Shown one piece after another: positions 1 through 8,725 of a stretch of DNA of 64,000 nucleotides (the first letter of the stretch is position 1; each line of letters begins with the position of its first letter). Below the pieces are notes generated by a model, which searched no databases, was not told the origin of the DNA, and saw nothing but the letters and a program-made list of their open reading frames with translations. This DNA is from Bradyrhizobium sp. C9 (GTDB lineage Bacteria; Pseudomonadota; Alphaproteobacteria; Rhizobiales; Xanthobacteraceae): assembly GCF_002532045.1 (NCBI RefSeq), contig NZ_NWTG01000014.1, positions 62,001 through 126,000 on the forward strand. The letters are read 5' to 3'. A program made the position numbers and the translations under genes.

Positions 1-1575
1 CTCGTCCAGCAGCAGGAAATCCGGATCGAGCATCAGCGCGCGTGCGATCTCGATGAAGCGCAGCTCGCTGTGCTGAAGGCGGTCGGCGCGGACGTCCGCC
101 AGCGCCTCGAGGCCGACGATGCCGAGCAGCGCCCGTGCCTTCGCGGCGAGCATCCGCTCGTCCGCGGCATTGCGCGGCAGTGCCAGCATCGCCTCGACGA
201 AATTGGCCCTGCCCTCGATCGAGCCGCCGATCATGACGTTCTCCAGCACCGAGGCTTCGCCGATCACGCGCGGCGTCTGGAAGGTGCGCGCGATGCCGTT
301 GGCCGCGCGCCTGACCGGCTGGCCCGCGGGCAACAGCGCGTCGCCGAGCGTCATGGTGCCGGCCTTCGCCGCGTAGTAGCCCGAGATCACGTTCAGCGTG
401 GTGGTCTTGCCGCTGCCGTTCGGCCCGATCAGGCCGTGGATCTGGCCGGGCGCGACATCGAGGTCGAGGCCATCGATCGCCTTCACATTGCCGAAGCTCA
501 GCGCGATGCCGCGCAACTGCAGCGGCTTGCCGCCGTCGCGCCGGCGCACGATGTCGGCGAGCGCGGCCGGACGTGGCACGATGGCGCGGTTGCTGGCGAG
601 CGGACGGCGGTTGCGGAAGTCGAGCAGCGCCGCGATGCCGCCGGGCATCACCAGCACGATCAAGAGCAGCAACACCGCGTAGAGGAAGGTCGACCACGCC
701 GCGAGCGGCGCGGCGATTTCGGGCAGGATGGTCAGAATGATGGTGCCGAGCATCGGCCCGAGAATCGAACCGCGGCCGCCGATCAGGATCGCGATGAAGA
801 ACAGCACCGAGAGATCGAAGGTGAAGGCATCGGGCGTGATGTACGTCTGCAAGGTCGCGAACAATCCGCCGGCGATCGCCGCCAGCGCGCCGGCGAACAG
901 GAAGATCGCGATCAGCATGTTCGGCTTGGAGATGCCGCTCGCTTCGGCGGCGACCTCGGCGTCGCGCACCGCGATCAAGGCGCGGCCGAAGCGGCTGCGC
1001 GCGACGTTGGCGCTCATCCAAGTGGTGAATGCGGCGAACGCGATGCAGAGGCCATAGAAGCCCCATGGCGTGTTGAACGGTGCCGGGAATTCCGGACCGG
1101 AAATGCCGATGCCGCCGCCGGTTACGCTCTGCCAGGCCAGCGCGATCTGGGTCACGATGGTCGCAAAACCGAGTGTCGACATCGCGAAATAGAAGGTGCG
1201 CAGGCGCAAGGCCGGCAGGCCGACGATCACGCCGAAGATCGCGCCGATCAGGCCTGCGATCGGCAAGGCGGCAAACACCGGAATCGCCGGCATCACGTTG
1301 CCGGCGACCAGCACGCTGGTCGTGTAGGCGCCGAGCGTCAGCAGCGCAACATAGCCGATCGCAAGGTGGCCGGCGAAGCCGACCACCAGATTGAGGCCCG
1401 ATACCAACACCCAGTAGATCGCGGCGCGGGTGCCGATCAGCACCCAATAGTCGTTGCTGACGAAGGGCAGCAGCATCGCCAGCACGAGGATGCCGAGGAA
1501 CGGCAAGATGTGCGAGAGCGCCGCCCGCCATGCGCCGCTGTCGGTTCGGGGCGGAGCAGCTGCGACCGAGGTCAT
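1..1575 (-). CDS. Branched-chain amino acid-type ABC transporter, fused permease-ATPase (LivM-LivG), 3' end outside window
   Basis: Reading leftward from an ATG at 1575, 525 codons stay open to the window edge, so the C-terminus is missing. Residues about 20-310 are a hydrophobic LivM-type permease with many membrane segments. From about residue 345 an ABC ATPase domain begins; its Walker A loop (GPNGSGKT) is near residue 384, and the Walker B stretch ending LLLDE is cut by the window edge. The start overlaps the stop of livH by one base (TGATG), so the two are probably translationally coupled. In this family the protein moves branched-chain amino acids or related acids inward across the cytoplasmic membrane with a periplasmic binding protein. 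Permease and ATPase are more often separate genes; the fusion is read directly from the sequence. A livF-like gene may follow to the left, which is inference. Confidence 0.9.
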   Translation of the reverse strand, partial: MTSVAAAPPRTDSGAWRAALSHILPFLGILVLAMLLPFVSNDYWVLIGTRAAIYWVLVSGLNLVVGFAGHLAIGYVALLTLGAYTTSVLVAGNVMPAIPVFAALPIAGLIGAIFGVIVGLPALRLRTFYFAMSTLGFATIVTQIALAWQSVTGGGIGISGPEFPAPFNTPWGFYGLCIAFAAFTTWMSANVARSRFGRALIAVRDAEVAAEASGISKPNMLIAIFLFAGALAAIAGGLFATLQTYITPDAFTFDLSVLFFIAILIGGRGSILGPMLGTIILTILPEIAAPLAAWSTFLYAVLLLLIVLVMPGGIAALLDFRNRRPLASNRAIVPRPAALADIVRRRDGGKPLQLRGIALSFGNVKAIDGLDLDVAPGQIHGLIGPNGSGKTTTLNVISGYYAAKAGTMTLGDALLPAGQPVRRAANGIARTFQTPRVIGEASVLENVMIGGSIEGRANFVEAMLALPRNAADERMLAAKARALLGIVGLEALADVRADRLQHSELRFIEIARALMLDPDFLLLDE

Positions 1576-2432
1576 CACACCCTCCGCGCGGTCAAGGCGC
1601 CGAACAAGCCTTGCGGCGCGGCGAGCAGCACCACGATGAACAGCGTGAACACCGCGACCGAGGAGAAGATGCCGCCCACCAGGAAGTTCGCCGCCTGCTG
1701 GAACAGGCCGAGCGCCAGCCCACCGATGATCGCACCCCTGTTGTTGCCGAGCCCGCCGAGCGCCACCGGCACGAAGCCATAGAAATTGAGCAGCGCGCCA
1801 TTGGCGAAGAAGGCGAGCAGCAACTGCCCGCCGGAGAATCCGGCGATGCCGCCGACCACACCGGCAAGCGCGTAGCTTGCGACCCGCAGATTGCGCTCCG
1901 GCAGGCCGAGCGCCCGCGCCGCGAAATTGTCCTCAGCGATGGCGAGGAATGCGCGGCCGACCAGCGTACGCCGATAGAGATATTCAAGGCCGATGATGGT
2001 GATCGCGCAGGCAGCAACCGGCAGCCAGAATTTCTCGTCCCAAACGCCCTCGCCGAATCCTGCGATGCGCGGGAACGGCTGCGGCTCGGTGCCCCATTTG
2101 ATCGCGGTGACCTGCTGGATCATCAGCGCGACCGCCAGGGTCGAGAGCACGTAGAGATGCTGGTCGAGGCTCTTGAGCACCGGCCGCACCGCGACGAATT
2201 CGGTGATGATCCCGATCACCGCGCAACACAGCAGCGTCAGCACGAAGCCTACGGCGACCGGCAGGCCGAGCTTCAGCGTGAACATCGAGCCGAACACGCC
2301 GCCCAGCATCGCAAGCTGGCCGGCGGTGAAGCTCATCACCCGCGAGGTCGAGAACATCGTGTTGTAGGTGACGCCGACCAGCGCGTAGATCGCGCCCGCC
2401 GCGAGACCGGATGCAAGGATAGAGGCCAGCAT
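1575..2432 (-). CDS. livH: Branched-chain amino acid-type ABC transporter permease LivH
   Basis: This 285-residue protein is almost wholly hydrophobic and matches the LivH permease family. It has the N-terminal GAIYALVGVTYN segment and a late cytoplasmic-loop region with the small-residue pattern GVVGGIAGFSGGQ. It would form half of the membrane channel, with the LivM part of the next protein as the other half. It lies 19 bp after the binding-protein gene and overlaps the LivM-LivG gene by one base, which supports one operon. The substrate cannot be read from the sequence; Liv-type systems also carry urea, amides and aromatic acids. Confidence 0.9.
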   Translation of the reverse strand: MLASILASGLAAGAIYALVGVTYNTMFSTSRVMSFTAGQLAMLGGVFGSMFTLKLGLPVAVGFVLTLLCCAVIGIITEFVAVRPVLKSLDQHLYVLSTLAVALMIQQVTAIKWGTEPQPFPRIAGFGEGVWDEKFWLPVAACAITIIGLEYLYRRTLVGRAFLAIAEDNFAARALGLPERNLRVASYALAGVVGGIAGFSGGQLLLAFFANGALLNFYGFVPVALGGLGNNRGAIIGGLALGLFQQAANFLVGGIFSSVAVFTLFIVVLLAAPQGLFGALTARRV

Positions 2433-2451
2433 CGGCTGCGCCCTCGCCCTG

Positions 2452-3648
2452 CTATGTGTATCCCGGCGCCAGCGCGAAGGTGCCGTTCCTGGCGGTCGAG
2501 GATTCCGACATCACGATCTCTTCGGTCAGATAACCGTTATGCTCGGTCGGCGAGAAACGGTAGTTGCCGAAATAGCCGGGATAGGTCGACAGCGAATTCC
2601 AGTATTTGATGATGCCGGCGCTGTCGGTCGAGCCGCTTTCCGCAACCGCCTTGGCGATCAGCTCGATGCAATCGATGCCGCCAGCAACCCACCACAGCAG
2701 CGTATCGTTCAGCGCGATGTTGGCCTTGGTCAGGCGCGCGACCAGGTCCTCGCTCTTCGGCGGCAGCTTGCCGGCGCTGTCATAGCTGCAGCTCTTGTAG
2801 CCGATCGCATAGACCTTCTTCCAGTTCTCCGGCTTGGCAACGAGGCTCGCGAGCTCGCCCGACGCCATCGAGGGGTGGCCTACGAAGGGGACGTCCCAGT
2901 TCATCGCGGCGCGGGTGTTGAACATGCGCGCCTCCATGCCGGTCGAGACGCTCCACACCACGATCGCCTCGGCGCCGGCGTTCTTGGCGCGCAGCATGTC
3001 CGGCGTCATGTCGGGCTGCGTGGCGTCGATATTGGCCTGATAGACCACTTCGGCGCCGTCCTTCTTGAACGCCGCGACCGACGCACCCACTGCGGTGACG
3101 CCGTAGCCGGTGGTGTCGCCGATCACCGCGACCTTCTTCACCTTGAGGATCTTGAGGCAATAGTTGCGCACGGCGTCGTCCCACTGATTGTTCGACGGCG
3201 CGATGCGGAATGCGTTGGGGAACTTGACCGGATCGATCAGGGTCTCAACGACGCAAGGATGCAGGTCAGGCATCTTGGCGCGCGCCATGATCGGCGTGGT
3301 CGCCAGCGCCTCGCCCGAATTCAACGGGCCCCAGATCGCGTGAACCTTGGCCTGGCTGATCAGCTCCTGCGTGGCGTTCACCGCCTTGGTCGGATCGCCC
3401 TGGGTGTCGCGCATCACAAGCTCGATCTTGCGGCCCTTCACCCCGCCCGCGCCGTTGATGGCATCGACCGCGAAGTTGACGCCGCGGTTGAATCCGACCG
3501 TCGGTGCCGAGCTCGGCCCGGTAATCGCCGCGAGACAGCCGATCTTGATTGGTTCCGATTGTGCGATCGCAGGTGCCGGGAAGGAGAATGATGCGGCGCC
3601 GAGTACGCCGGCGCTGCCCAATAAGACGTCACGGCGTGAAATGGCCAT
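2452..3648 (-). CDS. Periplasmic substrate-binding protein of the Liv-type ABC transporter
   Basis: The protein is 398 residues and belongs to the Leu/Ile/Val-binding (peripla_BP_6) family. The N-terminus has a twin-arginine signal (SRRDVLLG at residues 4-11, then a hydrophobic stretch ending PAIAQS), so folded export by Tat is likely. The mature part opens with IKIGCLAAITGPSS, typical for the family. I chose the ATG at 3648 rather than an upstream in-frame ATG because it puts the Tat motif at the N-terminus and has a GGGAG ribosome-binding site. It is the first gene of the Liv unit and probably sets substrate specificity; the ligand is unknown. Confidence 0.9.
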   Translation of the reverse strand: MAISRRDVLLGSAGVLGAASFSFPAPAIAQSEPIKIGCLAAITGPSSAPTVGFNRGVNFAVDAINGAGGVKGRKIELVMRDTQGDPTKAVNATQELISQAKVHAIWGPLNSGEALATTPIMARAKMPDLHPCVVETLIDPVKFPNAFRIAPSNNQWDDAVRNYCLKILKVKKVAVIGDTTGYGVTAVGASVAAFKKDGAEVVYQANIDATQPDMTPDMLRAKNAGAEAIVVWSVSTGMEARMFNTRAAMNWDVPFVGHPSMASGELASLVAKPENWKKVYAIGYKSCSYDSAGKLPPKSEDLVARLTKANIALNDTLLWWVAGGIDCIELIAKAVAESGSTDSAGIIKYWNSLSTYPGYFGNYRFSPTEHNGYLTEEIVMSESSTARNGTFALAPGYT

Positions 3649-3810
3649 GTGATGCACTCCCTGTTTCCCTCTCGGCGCCCGTCGTTTGCTGCGGGACGTC
3701 CGTTGATTGATTTTCCGCACGCTCTGGGGCCGCGGTTTGACAGGCTCAAGTTTGAGCTGGATGCGAAGGTCTTGTCCAGCCCTTCCGCGGCATTGGGATC
3801 AGCCGAACTT

Positions 3811-4794
3811 TCATGGCCGCGCTCGCCGCGTCCAGTGCCCGGCATTGACAGCGCCAACCGGGATCTCTCCGGCGACGATCTTCGCAACCTGGCGCACGGT
3901 CTCCGACGACTGATGCTCGATCGCTTGCGGCGTCAGGCCCCCGACATGCGGGGTTGCGATGACATTGTGCAGCTTCGCGAGTTCCGGCGTCGGCATCTGG
4001 TCCGGCGCGCGGCCGACATCCATTGCCGCGCCCGCGATGCGGCCCTCGCGCAGCGCGGCCGCCAGCGCCGCCTCATCGACGAGGTTGCCGCGCGACAGGT
4101 TGATGAAGAACGCGTGCGTCTGCATGCGCGCCAGCGCAGCCTGCCCGATCAGGTTCTCGGTCTCCGCATTGGCGATCGCGAGGCAGACGACGTAGTCGGC
4201 ACGCGCCAGGAGATCGTCGAGCGAAACATGTTGGATCGCGGCATCATCCGGCGTCGCGAAGGGATCGGCGACCAGCACGCTCATGCCCAGCGCCTTGGCA
4301 AGGCCGGCCAGATAGCGTCCGATGCTGCCAAAGCCGATGATTCCGATCGTGCTGCCCGCGAGCTGGCGGCCCATCGCAACCTCGGGCGCCCTGCCCGCAT
4401 GATAGTCGGCGGTGGCGCGCGAGAGGCCGCGTGATAAATCCACCATGAAGCCGAGCGCGAGCTCGGCGACCGACTGGACGAAGCCGGCGCTCGCCTGCGT
4501 CACCAGCACGCCGGCAACCGACGCCGCCGCCACGTCGATGTTGCGGATATCGACCGCACAGCGCACGAAGGCGCGCAGCCTTGGCAGCCGCGGAAATATT
4601 TCGCTAGGCCCCGGCGTCATGCGATCGGCGACGATGATGTCGACATCAGCCGCGGCTGCGACCAGCGCCGCCGCGTCGAGCGCCTCGTCGCCCTGATGCA
4701 GCCTGACGTCGGCGACCGCGCGCAGATCGTTCAGGCTGCGCTCGCCGTAATAGTCGCGGCGCATCTGCGGGGTATGGGCGAGCAGGACCTTCAC
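3811..4794 (-). CDS. D-isomer-specific 2-hydroxyacid dehydrogenase family protein
   Basis: This 327-residue protein has the D-2-hydroxyacid dehydrogenase fold. The NAD-binding motif GFGSIG is near residue 154, the substrate Arg is at about 235 (LSRGNLVDE) and the catalytic His at about 283 (TPHVGG). The family normally oxidises or reduces 2-hydroxy/2-oxo acids with NAD(P)H. The Glu that usually pairs with the His (D-V-x-x-x-E-P) is not seen; the segment reads DVGRAPDQMP, with Ala at that place. The gene lies 12 bp after the TRAP permease gene and is probably co-transcribed with it, which suggests it acts on the imported acid. Activity and substrate are unproven. Confidence 0.85.
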   Translation of the reverse strand: MKVLLAHTPQMRRDYYGERSLNDLRAVADVRLHQGDEALDAAALVAAAADVDIIVADRMTPGPSEIFPRLPRLRAFVRCAVDIRNIDVAAASVAGVLVTQASAGFVQSVAELALGFMVDLSRGLSRATADYHAGRAPEVAMGRQLAGSTIGIIGFGSIGRYLAGLAKALGMSVLVADPFATPDDAAIQHVSLDDLLARADYVVCLAIANAETENLIGQAALARMQTHAFFINLSRGNLVDEAALAAALREGRIAGAAMDVGRAPDQMPTPELAKLHNVIATPHVGGLTPQAIEHQSSETVRQVAKIVAGEIPVGAVNAGHWTRRARP

Positions 4795-4806
4795 GTTTCG
4801 AATCCC

Positions 4807-6663
4807 CTAGTAGCCGAGTGCATGCGGCAAGGCCGTGCTGATGGCGGGAACGAAGGCGATCACCAGCAGGCACAGCAACAGCAGGCCGAGATAGCCTGCT
4901 ATCGGCTTGATGGTCTGCTCGATCGGCACATTGCCGATCAGGCAGGCGCCGTAGAGGCCAAGACCAAGGGGTGGCGCAAACAGCCCGAGCCCCATTGCGA
5001 TGACGAGCACGACGCCGAAATGCAGGGGATCGATGCCGAGCTTGACCGCAACCGGCAGCAGCAGCGGCCCGAAGATGATCAGCGCCGCGGCGCCTTCCAG
5101 CACCGAGCCCATCACCACCAGCACCAGGATCGACAGCAGCATGAACAGCCAGACGCCGTGGCTGCCCGAGATCGCCAGCATGAGCTCGCCGACGGCGTGC
5201 GGCACTTGCTGCAGCGTCAGGATGAAGGCGAGTGACTGCGCCGCCGCGACGATGAACAGCACCAGGCCCGAACGAACCGCCGATTGCACGAAGCAATGCG
5301 CGAGGCTCTTGGCGCCGAGTTCGCGGAACAACAGGCTGCCGACAGCGATGGCGTAGACCGCGGCAAACGCCGAGATCTCGGTTGCGGTGGCAAAACCGCT
5401 CTTGAAGCCGAAGAAGATCATGAAGATCAGCCCGAACGAGGCAGTCGCGCCGGTCCACAGGCCGGAAACTGCGGCACGCGGCTCGGCTTCCTCAGTCGCG
5501 GCGGGACGCTTGCCGAACACGATCGATACCGCGATCAGTGCCAGCGCCATCAGCGCGGCCGGAAGCATGCCGGCGACGAACAGGCCGCCGATCGACAGAT
5601 TGGCGACGAAACCGAGGATAATCAGGTTGATGCAAGGCGGAATGGTTTCCGCCATCACGGCGGAAGCGGCGAGCAGCGCCACCGCGCCGCCCGGGTTCTG
5701 CCGCGAGCGCCGCGCCGCCGGGATCAGCACCGAACCGACCGCGGCGACGTCGGCCATCTTCGAGCCCGAGATGCCGGAGAACAGCACCATCGACATCACC
5801 ATCACGACGTTGAGCCCGCCGCGCATCCGCCCGACCGCGCGCTGCAACAGCTCGATCAGCCTGACCGACATGCCGTTGGCTTCCATCAGATAGCCGACCA
5901 GGATGAAGAACGGGATCGCCAGCAGCACGAAATTGTCGATGCCGCGCGCCATCTGCTGGGCGAAGATGACGCCGGGCAGCGTGCCTTCCACCCAGATGAA
6001 GATCAGCGCCGCCAGCGCCAGCGCAAAGCCGATCGGGAGTCCGCCGAACAGCGTGAGGAAGAAGCCGATCAGCATCAACGCCTGCGACGACGGCACCGAC
6101 GATGGCGCCAGCGCATCCCAGGCCAGATAGACGCCGGCGATGATTGCGGTCGCGACGATGCCGGCCATCATGTCGCGCAGCGGCCGGCCACAGAACGTCT
6201 CGAACGCGAAGACCGTCATGAACGCCGCGCCGACGCCCATCGGATAGAACGTCCATTCCAGCGGCAGGCCGGAGCCTGAGGTCTGGCCGGTGGTCAACCA
6301 GCCCATCTTGACGGCGTTGAACGCGACATAGCCGGAGATGATGGTGACGAGCAGCGTGCCGACCGCGTCGACCACGCGCCGCACACCCGGCGGCAGCATG
6401 TCGACGAAGAAGGCGACGCCGAGATTCTCGCTGCGCGCGAGCGCGCTCGCCGCGCCGAAGAAGCTCGACCCGACCATCAGCCCGCGGGCGACGTCGTCCG
6501 ACCATTCGACCGGCGCATTGAACAGGAAGCGGGCCAGCACCGAGACGCAGACCACCACGAGATCGGCCGCGAGCAGGGCCGCGGCGATCGCGTCACTGAT
6601 GGCGAGCAGCGGCGCCGTGATCCGGTCTGCACTGCTTCTCGTCGCGACTGCGGCGACTGACAT
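4807..6663 (-). CDS. TRAP transporter fused permease (DctQ-DctM)
   Basis: The 618-residue membrane protein joins both TRAP permease subunits. Residues about 15-190 are the four-helix DctQ-like small subunit (segment FNAPVEWSDDVARGL). Residues about 190-618 are the DctM-like large subunit, with the conserved stretches GISGSKMADVAAVG and ETIPPCINLIILG. TRAP systems use an ion gradient to import carboxylic acids presented by a periplasmic DctP protein. The gene starts 7 bp after the dctP stop and is followed at 12 bp by a 2-hydroxyacid dehydrogenase, so an acid-uptake operon is likely. Fused QM proteins are known; the substrate is not identifiable from sequence. Confidence 0.92.
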   Translation of the reverse strand: MSVAAVATRSSADRITAPLLAISDAIAAALLAADLVVVCVSVLARFLFNAPVEWSDDVARGLMVGSSFFGAASALARSENLGVAFFVDMLPPGVRRVVDAVGTLLVTIISGYVAFNAVKMGWLTTGQTSGSGLPLEWTFYPMGVGAAFMTVFAFETFCGRPLRDMMAGIVATAIIAGVYLAWDALAPSSVPSSQALMLIGFFLTLFGGLPIGFALALAALIFIWVEGTLPGVIFAQQMARGIDNFVLLAIPFFILVGYLMEANGMSVRLIELLQRAVGRMRGGLNVVMVMSMVLFSGISGSKMADVAAVGSVLIPAARRSRQNPGGAVALLAASAVMAETIPPCINLIILGFVANLSIGGLFVAGMLPAALMALALIAVSIVFGKRPAATEEAEPRAAVSGLWTGATASFGLIFMIFFGFKSGFATATEISAFAAVYAIAVGSLLFRELGAKSLAHCFVQSAVRSGLVLFIVAAAQSLAFILTLQQVPHAVGELMLAISGSHGVWLFMLLSILVLVVMGSVLEGAAALIIFGPLLLPVAVKLGIDPLHFGVVLVIAMGLGLFAPPLGLGLYGACLIGNVPIEQTIKPIAGYLGLLLLCLLVIAFVPAISTALPHALGY

Positions 6664-6670
6664 GCCGACC

Positions 6671-7702
6671 TCAGGCCTGGGTGGCGCGGATCAGCTCGAC
6701 GACGGCTTTCGCCTCGGGCCGCGCCTTGATGAAATGGTCGGTCTGCGGCAGCACGCGCTTGCGGAACGCCTCCTTGTCGCACTCGACGACCGTGACTCCC
6801 TTCTCCACCAGTGTCGCCAGCGCCTCCTTCTCCACCGCAAGTCCGTGCGCGCGGGTGTCGGTCGCAGCCTGCTTCGCGGCGTCGAGGAAGCCTTCGCGCA
6901 GCTTCCGGGCCATGCGGTTGAATGTCGTGTCGCTGAAATAGACCGCGAGCGGCGAGAAGATGTGCTGGGTCAGCGCGTAGTGCTTGGCCGTCTCGTAGAA
7001 CTTGCTGGCCAGGATGGTCGGCGGATCGTGCTCGAGGCCATCGAGCACGCCGGCTTGCAGCGCCGTGTAGATCTCGCCGAACGCCAGCGGCGTCGCCGCG
7101 GCTCCCATGAGCCGCAGGCATTCGGTGATGATCGGGTTGGGCAGCGTACGGATCTTCAGGCCGGCGAGATCTTCCGGCGTCTTCACCGGCTTCTTCGCCA
7201 GCACGCTGCGGGCGCCGAAATTGTAGGTCCAGGCGATGATATGGATACTGCCGCCCTTGAGCAGCGCATCCTCGATCGGCTTCGCAGCGCCGGCATCGAA
7301 CGCCTTGGTCTGCTGCTGATAGCTGGTGAAGAGATAGCCGAGATCGAACGTGCCGACCAGCGGCACCAGGTTCGCCGAGATCGACGAGCCCGAGACCATC
7401 AGGTCGATCACCCCGAGCTTCACCGAGTTGATGACGTCGATCTCCTGGCCGAGTTGGTTATCGGGGAAGAAGGTGACCTCGATCTGCTCGCCGAGCCCGT
7501 TCGCCTTCAGGCTCTTGACGAGGTTGTCGTAATAGACGCGGCCGTTGGCGTATTTGGGATCGTTCGGAAGCGACGACGAGCACCGCATCTTCATGGTCGC
7601 AGCCTGCGCGCGACCGATGATCGCGGGCGCCGCGGCAAGCCACGCCGCAGCGGCGGCCGACGACCGCAACACGATGCGGCGGTTCACGTGCTTCGGGATC
7701 AT
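6671..7702 (-). CDS. TRAP transporter periplasmic substrate-binding protein (DctP family)
   Basis: This is a 343-residue DctP-family protein. It has an N-terminal export signal with two arginines (NRRIVLRSS) and an alanine-rich core ending RAQAA. The mature part shows family segments such as VINSVKLGVIDLMVSGSS and LAGLKIRTLPNPI, where the Arg normally binds the ligand carboxylate. I chose the ATG at 7702 because a GGGGAGGAG ribosome-binding site lies just upstream; an open frame further 5' would run into the regulator's operator. It is the first gene of the TRAP operon and diverges from the GntR gene across a 160-bp gap containing a strong palindrome. Confidence 0.92.
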   Translation of the reverse strand: MIPKHVNRRIVLRSSAAAAAWLAAAPAIIGRAQAATMKMRCSSSLPNDPKYANGRVYYDNLVKSLKANGLGEQIEVTFFPDNQLGQEIDVINSVKLGVIDLMVSGSSISANLVPLVGTFDLGYLFTSYQQQTKAFDAGAAKPIEDALLKGGSIHIIAWTYNFGARSVLAKKPVKTPEDLAGLKIRTLPNPIITECLRLMGAAATPLAFGEIYTALQAGVLDGLEHDPPTILASKFYETAKHYALTQHIFSPLAVYFSDTTFNRMARKLREGFLDAAKQAATDTRAHGLAVEKEALATLVEKGVTVVECDKEAFRKRVLPQTDHFIKARPEAKAVVELIRATQA

Positions 7703-7772
7703 GATGGCGCTCCTCCCCAGGAACGGATCTTGTTGTCTCAGCCGCCCGCCTTGTTGGCGTGAGCTTGGCAGC

Positions 7773-7799
7773 CGTTTTGTCATAATGTATGACAAAACG
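7773..7799. promoter_or_regulatory. Perfect 12+12 bp palindrome, probable GntR operator
   Basis: Two perfect 12-bp arms (left arm CGTTTTGTCATA) flank a 3-bp centre ATG. The site sits between the divergent TRAP operon and the GntR/FCD regulator gene, 70 bp from the former and 64 bp from the latter. Regulators of this family often bind such inverted repeats next to their own gene, so it probably controls both directions. No database motif was compared. Confidence 0.7.
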
Positions 7800-7863
7800 A
7801 ATTCGGTTGTGCAAGAGCGCCGCGCGACGGCGGTGCAGGCAACCAACCGCAGCGAGGCTTCCG

Positions 7864-8604
7864 ATGTTCCAGACCTCCAACGCGTTGCGCCGGAGCGTGC
7901 ACAGCCAGGTCGCCGACCGGGTCGGCAGCAGCATCGTGCGCGGCGAGATCGGTGTCGGCGAGACGCTGCCGCCGGAAATGCAGATCTGCGAGATGATGGA
8001 TGTCAGCCGCACCGTGGTGCGCGAGGCGATGCGGACACTGACCGGCAAGGGGCTGATCGAGTCGCGGCCGAAGAGCGGCACGCGGGTGCGGCCGCCCGAG
8101 CAGTGGAATCAGCTCGATCCCGACGTGCTGCGCTGGCACCTCGAAACCGCGGAGATCGATCGCTATCTGGCCAAGCTGTTCCAGCTGCGCTCCGCGGTCG
8201 AGCCCGCCGCCGCGGCGCTGGCGGCGAGCCATGCCGAGGCTGACGACATCGCCCGCATCCGCGCCGGCTGTGACGGCATGGACGCGGCCAAGACCAACGA
8301 GGACTTCGTCACCGCCGATATCATGTTCCATCAGGCGATCTATTTCGCGACCCGCAACGAGTTCTTCTGGCCGATCGCGCAAATGTTCGAGATCACCCTG
8401 CGCCAGAGCTTCACGATCGCAGCCCCCGGCTCGCACCGGCCGCGCGCGCTGATCGAGCACCGCGCGGTGCTGGACGCGATCGCCGCGGGAGATGCCGAGG
8501 CAGCGCGCGAGGCCACGGTGGTGCTGCTGACGCACTCCGCCGACGATCTGGTGCGGATTCGGGGACGCGAGTTCGAGGCGACACGTCCAGCCAAGCGAAG
8601 ATGA
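7864..8604 (+). CDS. GntR family transcriptional regulator, FadR/FCD subfamily
   Basis: The 246-residue protein has an N-terminal winged helix-turn-helix (residues about 10-78; recognition region VSRTVVREAMRTL) and a C-terminal all-helical FCD ligand domain (about 100-235). Candidate metal ligands of FCD domains are visible: Asp152, His156, His199 and His224. Such proteins usually repress uptake and catabolic genes until a carboxylic acid binds. The ATG at 7864 is preferred over one at 7789 because the latter lies inside the operator palindrome. Divergent orientation suggests it regulates the TRAP/dehydrogenase operon and itself. Confidence 0.9.
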   Translation: MFQTSNALRRSVHSQVADRVGSSIVRGEIGVGETLPPEMQICEMMDVSRTVVREAMRTLTGKGLIESRPKSGTRVRPPEQWNQLDPDVLRWHLETAEIDRYLAKLFQLRSAVEPAAAALAASHAEADDIARIRAGCDGMDAAKTNEDFVTADIMFHQAIYFATRNEFFWPIAQMFEITLRQSFTIAAPGSHRPRALIEHRAVLDAIAAGDAEAAREATVVLLTHSADDLVRIRGREFEATRPAKRR

Positions 8605-8646
8605 TGCTGGCGACGGCGGTCGTGATGAGCTCACTGCTTCCCCATC

Positions 8647-8672
8647 GTCGTCCTGGCGAAAGCCAGGACGAC
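8647..8672. repeat. Short hairpin repeat (REP-like)
   Basis: An 11-bp perfect stem (GTCGTCCTGGC and its complement) closes a GAAA loop, between the convergent GntR and cyclase genes. The same core with small changes recurs at 41786-41811 and at both ends of 61129-61250, so it is a dispersed repeat. It could also act as a bidirectional transcription stop. Confidence 0.7.
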
Positions 8673-8725
8673 ACCGAATGTAGCCGCACCTCACCGCGGC
8701 TTGCACACGCCGCTGCACGAGCGCG

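Noticed and set aside
70..2609. Long plus-strand open frames of 359 and 570 codons
   Set aside because: They lie opposite the Liv transporter genes, are rich in Arg, Asp and Gln without domain signals, and follow from the GC-rich codon pattern of the real minus-strand genes.
8647..8672. CRISPR-like repeats among the recurring hairpins
   Set aside because: The copies are single, far apart and palindromic to the tip; there is no repeat-spacer array or cas gene.
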